Assembly: GCA_027924645.1 (NCBI GenBank)
Contig: BSBN01001965.1
Coordinates: 13,940,001 to 14,004,000, forward strand
DNA length: 64,000 nucleotides
Direction of reading: 5' to 3'
Source of the DNA: Cunninghamia lanceolata
Taxonomy: Eukaryota > Streptophyta > Pinopsida > Cupressales > Cupressaceae
The notes beneath the pieces were generated by a model. The model ran no database searches, was not told the origin of the DNA, and was given only the letters and a program-made list of their open reading frames with translations. Shown here piece after piece: positions 58,231 to 64,000 of the stretch. The translations under genes and the position numbers were made by a program. Position 1 is the first letter of the stretch. Every line of letters begins with the position of its first letter.

Positions 58231-59150
58231 ATGTTCAAATTTAGGGTTTATGGAAACTAATGATTGTTTGTGTAGTTTGTCTTGTCGATTGTCGAAGAAT
58301 GGAGGTTTCAAACTACTGATATATTATCTACAGGAATGATCGGTCAAAGAAAACACCTTTTTCACACTAAATTAGGCACACTTAGATTTGGTGTTTAAAA
58401 TGAATCATGTATTCTCTATGTTTGTTTCTTTTCTGCTATTTGCTTGTTGAGATTGTGTGTAACCTGATTTAACAACAGTAGTATCCTCTCCCCCTACCTA
58501 TCCAATGGATCTAGGGTGTAAGAGAAATCATTGTTATCTCTAGAGGGCCTACCTTCCCATTGTGAGAAGGGGTATGACCCAAGCGAAAACAGGCTAAAGC
58601 CAAGCCCTTCCATGCCGCTATAAAAATAATGTGTTTGTGATGAAAGGCACAAACAATAGGTGCAGTTATGTCATTTGACAAATGTTTCCCCTAAAACCCT
58701 ATAGAGCATAACCTCTGCAGGCTGGGAGGCCTCCTTATCAAAGTGAATCGCCACATGTATGACCACCTAAATGGAAGCCATTACTACAAACCATGTTTAG
58801 CAATCAAAAACCCTCTATTTGTTGGCATAGGATGTCAGACGTCTGAAGCCATCCCATGTTCTCGCAGTTCTTAGAGGAGATAGCAAAGTACCTTAACATC
58901 TATGCATCTTAAGGACTTGGAACTTGGTGTGCCTGAGAAGTGAATGCACTATAAGGGGGAGCCCATGCCACCAAGTTTCTAGAGCTATCTGCTTTGAACA
59001 AGTGCAGTTGGAGAAATCCAAGTGGGAACCCAGTAGATATAGTCTTGGCCAGCCTAGGTTGTAAATGTTTGAGAATGGACCAAGCATGAGTATTTTCTAT
59101 TTTGCTTCTCTTGTCAATTAATTCATCAAAAACTGCCAAAAATAGAATTC
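58231..59150 (+). other. Leader segment, no gene seen
   Basis: Between two word arrays. It has more balanced base composition than its surroundings and a purine run (GGGGTATGACCC) at about 58569. No ORF or RNA gene recognised. Confidence 0.45.
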
Positions 59151-59154
59151 CTAC

Positions 59155-59470
59155 CACAGAAAATCACCTTTGAACCATGACAAGTCGCAGTTGAACCACA
59201 GTGAGTCACCTTTGAGCAAACTTGAATCACCTCTGATCAATGTCTTTTTATCTTGTCCTGCCATAGAAAATCACCTTTGAACCATGATGAGTCATAGTTG
59301 AATCATAGTGAGTCACCTTTGAGCAAACTTGAATCACCTCTGATCAATGTCTTTTTATCCTGTCCTGTCACAGAAAGTTGCCTTTGAAACTTGTCAACTT
59401 GTAGTTGAATAAGAAACAAATCACCTTTGAGCATCAGTGAATCACCTCTGGTCATTTGCAGTTTGTTATC
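59155..59470 (+). repeat. 107-bp tandem repeat of TCACCTTTGA words
   Basis: Three units begin near 59161, 59268 and 59375, exactly 107 apart. Each contains TCACCTTTGAACCATGA, GAGTCACCTTTGAGC and TCACCTCTGATCAATGTC; the third is decayed. It is a higher-order version of the word array at 57930. Confidence 0.8.
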
Positions 59471-59617
59471 TGGTTTGCTATCTTTTCCATTAATCTGAGC
59501 ATCAATTATGAGTATCTGCAATCAATCCAGCAATCTCATCATCCAAGATCATCATTTAAGTCCATTGGATTTGGTCATCATCTCTAAGGTTTTCAATCCC
59601 TAAATCATCCTATCAAT

Positions 59618-60900
59618 ATGTCAATCCACCAACTGGTCAAACCCAATCTCTTTAATCTAGCTGAAGCCAATATCAATCAATCAAACATTTTTCAATCAAA
59701 TCATCTCGATCCAGTGCTAGTGACCAAAAATCAATACAAGAAAGCCATGGAATCCAATCTTAGAGAATTTGAGTCCACTCCTCTCAAAGATGCCTCTTAA
59801 TTTACAACGAGAATGGACCCTCATGTGTTTCTGCCTGGAGGTTATACCCTTAGGCCATCTTCATCATCAACCCCATTACAACAACATAATTTTGAGCCTT
59901 CATACATTGTGTTGATGCTACAATCTCCATATGCCCACAGTGATTCATCAAACGATCAAGAGGATCTTCAAGATCCCAAAGCCTTGTGACATGCCAATAA
60001 AATCATATAGGCCAATCAAGAATAAATTCTCCTAAAATTAATCCAAGTTGGACTCAAACTACCTAGTGACTTTGATATGTCCACAATCTGCAAAGAAGAA
60101 CCTACTAGTATTGCTGCTAAAAACACTGTGGCTATTATTACTATGTCCACCAAGTCCACCATACCATCGACACCATCTGTGCCTAACTAAAACACTCATG
60201 CACCCCAAACGTCGGCTACACCCATGAGACCAAATCAACCTAATGTCACTACATTTATAGAGCCTTTAATCACACCATCTTATGTGCTTAATCCAAGGGT
60301 CTCTAATCTAAATGTACCTCCTTTTCATGTGTCAGCTGCCATTCCCTCTACCTCCATGAATGTCATTCCCACACAAGTTACCCAAGCATTGTCGATTTCC
60401 AACCCTATTGTGTCGCATGTGGGATCATCATCTACTCAATCAATTCAAACATCCCATATCACATCCAATCCTACAATAACTCTCATTGATCAACCTATAG
60501 CATCAAATACTCATTCCAACACATCGTACATTGACAACTTCTTACTCTTGGATCACAGTCTTCTAACGTTCAAATGTCTTATGTGACTCCACCACTCATC
60601 TCCCAACCTCCGTTAATTTCTACTCAAGCCATGTCTTATACCATCCCTCCATATGGCTCACATGCAATACAAACACATATTGTTAATCCATCACCCAAGT
60701 CATATGTAACTCCACCACCCATCTCCCAACCTCCGTTAATTTCTACTCAAACCATGTCCTATACCATTCCTCCATATGGCTCACATGCAACACAGACACA
60801 TACTATCAATCCATTACTCGGATCATATGTACCTCCGCCACTCAGTACCCAACCTCAGAACACTTTCAACCTAGGTTAACACACTATTAGCCAAGTTTAA
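59618..60900 (+). pseudogene. Gag N-terminal region, Pro/Ser/Thr-rich
   Basis: Frames at 59618-59800, 60224-60586 and 60574-60879 give a low-complexity Pro/Ser/Thr protein. Residues encoded at 60577-60860 form a 41-residue tandem repeat (start positions 60577 and 60700, 123 bases apart, plus a partial third at about 60823) with SYVTPP, QPPLISTQ, MSYTIPPYGSHA and QTH. Stops and a frameshift at about 60575 interrupt it. Confidence 0.6.
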
Positions 60901-60992
60901 GGCACATCTATTCTACCATATGATCTATCACAGCAACATCCAATCCCACCTCCTAGTTATCAAAACCTTGAACAACAGCAACAAGGACCCAC

Positions 60993-61690
60993 ATCTGATA
61001 TGCGAAAAGAAGTCGATCAATTGAAACAACAAATCACAGACATGAACACAGGTCAAAACAAGCAGTCATTCTCTTTTGAGGGGGTGTGTCCCTATCCCTT
61101 TGACAAATCACTACAAATGATACCCTTCCCCCCGCATTTTGAAGTTTCACAATTTGATAAATACAAGGGGAGGGGAGACCCTAACGACCACCTCTGAACA
61201 TTCTATGTTGCTTACCTTGACGTCACCTACAACTACACACATCTTTTGTGACTTTTCCCTCATAGCCTTGGGGGACAAGCAATGGAATGGTTCTCTCATC
61301 TACCACCAGGCATCAAGACCTTCAAAGAATTGGCCGACAAATTTGTATCCCACTTCGCATTCAACAAAGAAAATGAGGTCACTGTGAATGACTTAGTCAA
61401 CAATAAACAAAGAAATGGAGAGACTTTTTCATCATTCATTCAATGATGGAGGAACATGGAAAGTAAACTCTCATGGCACATGCCCAAAAAACAACAAGTT
61501 GATATCTTCGTATAGAACCTCCATCCAGAATTGTCCTTCCAATTACAAATGCATAGTGTTATTTTATTTGATGAGATCATATCTAAAGGAAGTAACATTG
61601 AAAAAGCTCTCATTTCAAAAGGCCTCATTAAAATCTTCAAGGATAACAAGGACAACCCACAATATTCAAACGACATCAAAATTCTAGAAC
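60993..61690 (+). pseudogene. Gag core (Retrotrans_gag)
   Basis: After a coiled segment (KEVDQLKQQITDMN) translation gives FDKYKGRGDPNDHL, then across stops LGGQAMEWFSHLPPGIKTFKELA, shown here in parts, then FVSHFAFNKENEVTV and QQVDIFV-NLHPELSFQLQM. This is the capsid-like core of a Ty3/gypsy gag. At least three stops and frame changes are present. Confidence 0.8.
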
Positions 61691-62205
61691 AAAAATAAAA
61701 ATGTCGTAAATGATAGTGTGGTTGATGTGAAAAATATCCAAACAGTGCAAGCCCCTATTCGAATAAAAGCAACATCAAGTGGTCACCCTTTCACTCCCCA
61801 TGACCAAACAAAGACAAACCAACCACCAAGACACAAATTCACTCCCTTGGGAGAACCTATCAAATATGTTCTTAGGAAGCTAGTGCAAATGAGAACAATC
61901 ACTTTACCAGAAGCTAGACCAAACAAGGAGCCACAATTCAAGCCTAATTGGTACAAGGACAATGAATACTATGAGTCCCATAGGGTCAAGGGCATAGCAC
62001 TCCTAGCTGTATGAAATTGAAACACACAATTCAAAACCTCATTGATCAAGGGCTTATTAGGGTCACACCAACACAACTAACGAACAATTATGACCTTGAT
62101 GCCTATAAAAATCCCCTCCCTTCACATGATAAAGCAAGTGCTTCCAACACGGGAAAGAATGTCAACTACACCTATGAGTCTACTATTGGTAATATTGAGA
62201 AATGA
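61691..62205 (+). pseudogene. Gag C terminus / linker to protease
   Basis: The frame 61718-62014 contains PPRHKFTPLGEPIKYVLRKL and LPEARPNKEPQFKPNWYKDN (each of 20 or fewer residues), a linker found in this type of gypsy polyprotein. No CCHC zinc knuckle is seen. Confidence 0.55.
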
Positions 62206-62245
62206 CAAATCTCCACCATAACCATTCGAGGGAAAGCCCCTGATT

Positions 62246-62923
62246 GTGTTGTCACTACCCGTCGAAGTTGTGTCACTATTCAAGGAGCCCCACCATCTAC
62301 CACTCGTGGAATCCCACCTTCAATCATTCGACCAAATTATGAGTACAACATTCTTGAATACCTTGGTAAAACCCCTGCTCACATATCCATATTTGAGCTA
62401 TTACGTATATCTCCCATACACAGCCATTCTAGATAAAGCCTTAAGAGAATCATCCGCACCAAATGATATTGATACCACACAGTTCCAAGCTATGATGGCA
62501 AGCATCTCATCCCCCCACGATTTAACTTTTTCTGATCAAGATCTCGTATCCTCTAACCCATCTCACCATGATGCACTCCATATAGAGGTATTCATTAACC
62601 GATGCCATATTAAGCGAATAATGGTGGATGACGGAGCTGGTCTTAATATTTGTTCTCTAAAGTTAATAAAGCAATTAGGCTACTCTGAGGACCACATTGA
62701 TACAACCAAAAGAATAACCATCAAGGCCTATGATGATGGAGAGTAGGATTTAGAAGGTATTATTACTCTACCTATAAGGGTTGGTCCTGTTACCACTGAC
62801 ACAAAATACCAAGTCCTAGATGCCAATCTACCCTACAATATTATCCTTGGCCATCCTTGGATCCATTCCTTAAAAGTAGTACCATCCACATATCACCAAT
62901 GCCTAAAGTTTCCATACAAGGGT
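62246..62923 (+). pseudogene. Retropepsin-type protease
   Basis: The active-site segment reads KRIMVDDGAGLNICSL, with DDG where most aspartic proteases have DTG or DSG. Downstream, across a stop at 62744, NLPYNIILGHPWIHSL gives the second hallmark (I-L-G-H-P-W). The order and spacing fit gypsy proteases. Whether DDG is a lineage feature or a decay mutation cannot be told from one copy. Confidence 0.75.
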
Positions 62924-63469
62924 GTGGAAATCACCATCCCCACAGATCCCAAACCCTTTGAATATTATCATGCATTCCAAGCCACTTATCAAAACCCTAA
63001 CTGTGTCCCTATCAATGTTGAAGCCTATCCATCCACTTCACATGTTGATCCAGTTGATCTCAACAAGCCCTCCACTACTAAGTCCACCCCTAACATCCAA
63101 TTCAAATATGAGGAAAAAGGACTTGGTGAGTATAGCTTAAAAGAATCTTGTGGTGTGGGCGACATGCCCTTGTCACCCAAATCATATGGTAAGCTAGCTG
63201 TTTCAAAAGATTCTTCCTCCAAGGCAACTATCACCATGTCTCCAACAGTGTTTGTGCAATCAGGATTACTTGATGATGAGGATGTCACTGACGACATTTC
63301 TTCTTGGATCTTCTACGATGAAAATGAACAAGTATCCTTAGAGATGGAACAATATAATAATGGGTTCAGAATCATCAAAAATATGGGCTACAAAGGAAAA
63401 GGAGGACTAGGTCTACAAGAACAGGTCCTCTTAGAGCCAATCATTGTGTCAAAGAAGTATAATCGATAG
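62924..63469 (+). pseudogene. Post-protease region with G-patch-like motif
   Basis: Open for 181 codons. The end of the protease-associated segment (EITIPTDPKPFEYYHAFQAT) is followed by an acidic linker (DDEDVTDDISSW) and then, at about 63361-63440, GFRIIKNMGYKGKGGLGLQE, a glycine pattern of the G-patch type (hh-x2-GY-x-G-x-GGLG). G-patch domains bind RNA and occur after the protease in some retroelements and retroviruses (family knowledge). Confidence 0.6.
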
Positions 63470-64000
63470 GGTCTAGGGTACCGGAAGGATGGTCCACCTT
63501 CCTCGGACATCCATTTTATCCTTGATGAAGTCACTAAGGCTTTTCCTGTAGAAAAGGCCCCTAATCTAGATACCATTGAAGACTCTGCCTTTCATATCAC
63601 CGAGATTTTATAAGAAACCTCTATTTTTATGATATCCTCTACTTTCGATGACCTTCCACATATCTACCCCAGCCTAATTGACTAGGATCAACAAGGGGCA
63701 CCTACCCTCAATACATTTAAAAATGATGAGGCTATTGCTGAATTCATGGGAACAAGGAAAGGCTTGCCTCTTGGAGGCCATAAGGTAGGATTTGCAATTG
63801 ATCTGTCATTGTTGGCATACTTTGGTGGAAGTGTTAGATCTTCTAGTCGCAAAAGTGAAATTAATAAAATAAAAAATGAAGGTCATTAGGTGAAAACCGC
63901 AAGGCACCCTTGACCAAGAAAAAGTAGAAATAAAGGATGTATCCAAGGTGAAAACCTCTCTGAGGTGCCCAAGGATGGGAGATATGACCTTCCTATAACT
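63470..64000 (+). pseudogene. Linker towards reverse transcriptase
   Basis: Translation with stops gives IAEFMGTRKGLPLGGHKVGF, a Lys/Arg-rich stretch and GRYDLPIT. No RT motif has appeared by the right edge. Confidence 0.45.

Larger units (their letters stand above)
56840..64000 (+). mobile_element. Ty3/gypsy retrotransposon, 5' part
   Basis: LTR, PBS, long repeat-rich leader, gag, protease and G-patch-like region in the expected order; RT would lie beyond the window. Inserted at ATAAC (56835-56839) at the end of the LINE. All reading frames have stops or shifts, so it is decayed. Confidence 0.8.

Overview
The window looks like intergenic and intronic DNA of a large, transposon-packed seed-plant genome, most likely a gymnosperm (inference: almost no intact coding sequence, nested LTR retrotransposons and solo LTRs everywhere, and a host gene whose introns are filled with such elements). 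Nothing prokaryotic is present. Nearly every long reading frame is a decayed transposon protein. I had no database access, so family names rest on motifs I can read and on terminal structures: direct repeats, target-site duplications (TSDs), primer-binding sites (PBS) and TATA boxes.

Layout. 1-720 is a degenerate CCGAT/ATCGG array. 2.1-6.4 kb holds two related LTRs in opposite orientation, one with a gag remnant. 6.4-8.9 kb is unclassified sequence with diverged direct repeats and a palindromic GCAAGT array. 8.9-18.7 kb is a nest of LTR fragments sharing TGTAATGTCCCC-type ends, interrupted by a 1.4 kb solo LTR and by a 4.3 kb LTR-like block full of 27-bp and 40-bp tandem repeats. 20.0-21.2 kb is a solo LTR with a perfect GTTGA duplication.

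21.4-26.5 kb on the minus strand carries the only convincing host gene: two coding exons of a PQ-loop membrane transporter, with good splice sites and a probable 5' leader exon. Its later exons are not recognisable before the left edge, so 1-21.4 kb is probably a giant intron.

26.6-27.6 and 34.4-35.3 kb hold arrays of repeats built around the 3' part of 5S rRNA, in opposite orientation on either side of other elements. Between them lie a plus-strand LTR with its PBS, a minus-strand Ty3/gypsy-type LTR, and a decayed plus-strand element in which a plant mobile domain (PMD) region runs into a gypsy reverse-transcriptase start.

36.4-40.7 kb is a minus-strand chromovirus (gag, zinc knuckle, protease, chromodomain) that has lost most of pol. 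42.8-49.4 kb is a non-autonomous LTR element with an unfamiliar acidic ORF. 50.2-56.8 kb is an L1-type LINE, interrupted by a 1,355-bp LTR-like insertion (TSD CCAGA) and a 374-bp TRIM (TSD GAAAG). From 56.8 kb to the right edge is the 5' part of a Ty3/gypsy element: LTR, repeat-rich leader, gag, protease and a G-patch-like segment.

A theme runs through the window. At least seven unrelated LTR or leader regions contain arrays of short self-complementary words (ATCGG/CCGAT, GCAAGT/ACTTGC, GTAC, GCGCATATG, TGTATACA, AGTTAACT), and others carry longer tandem repeats. The most notable items are the 5S-derived arrays, the PMD-reverse transcriptase fusion, the private ORF of the non-autonomous element, and this recurring palindromic-word architecture.
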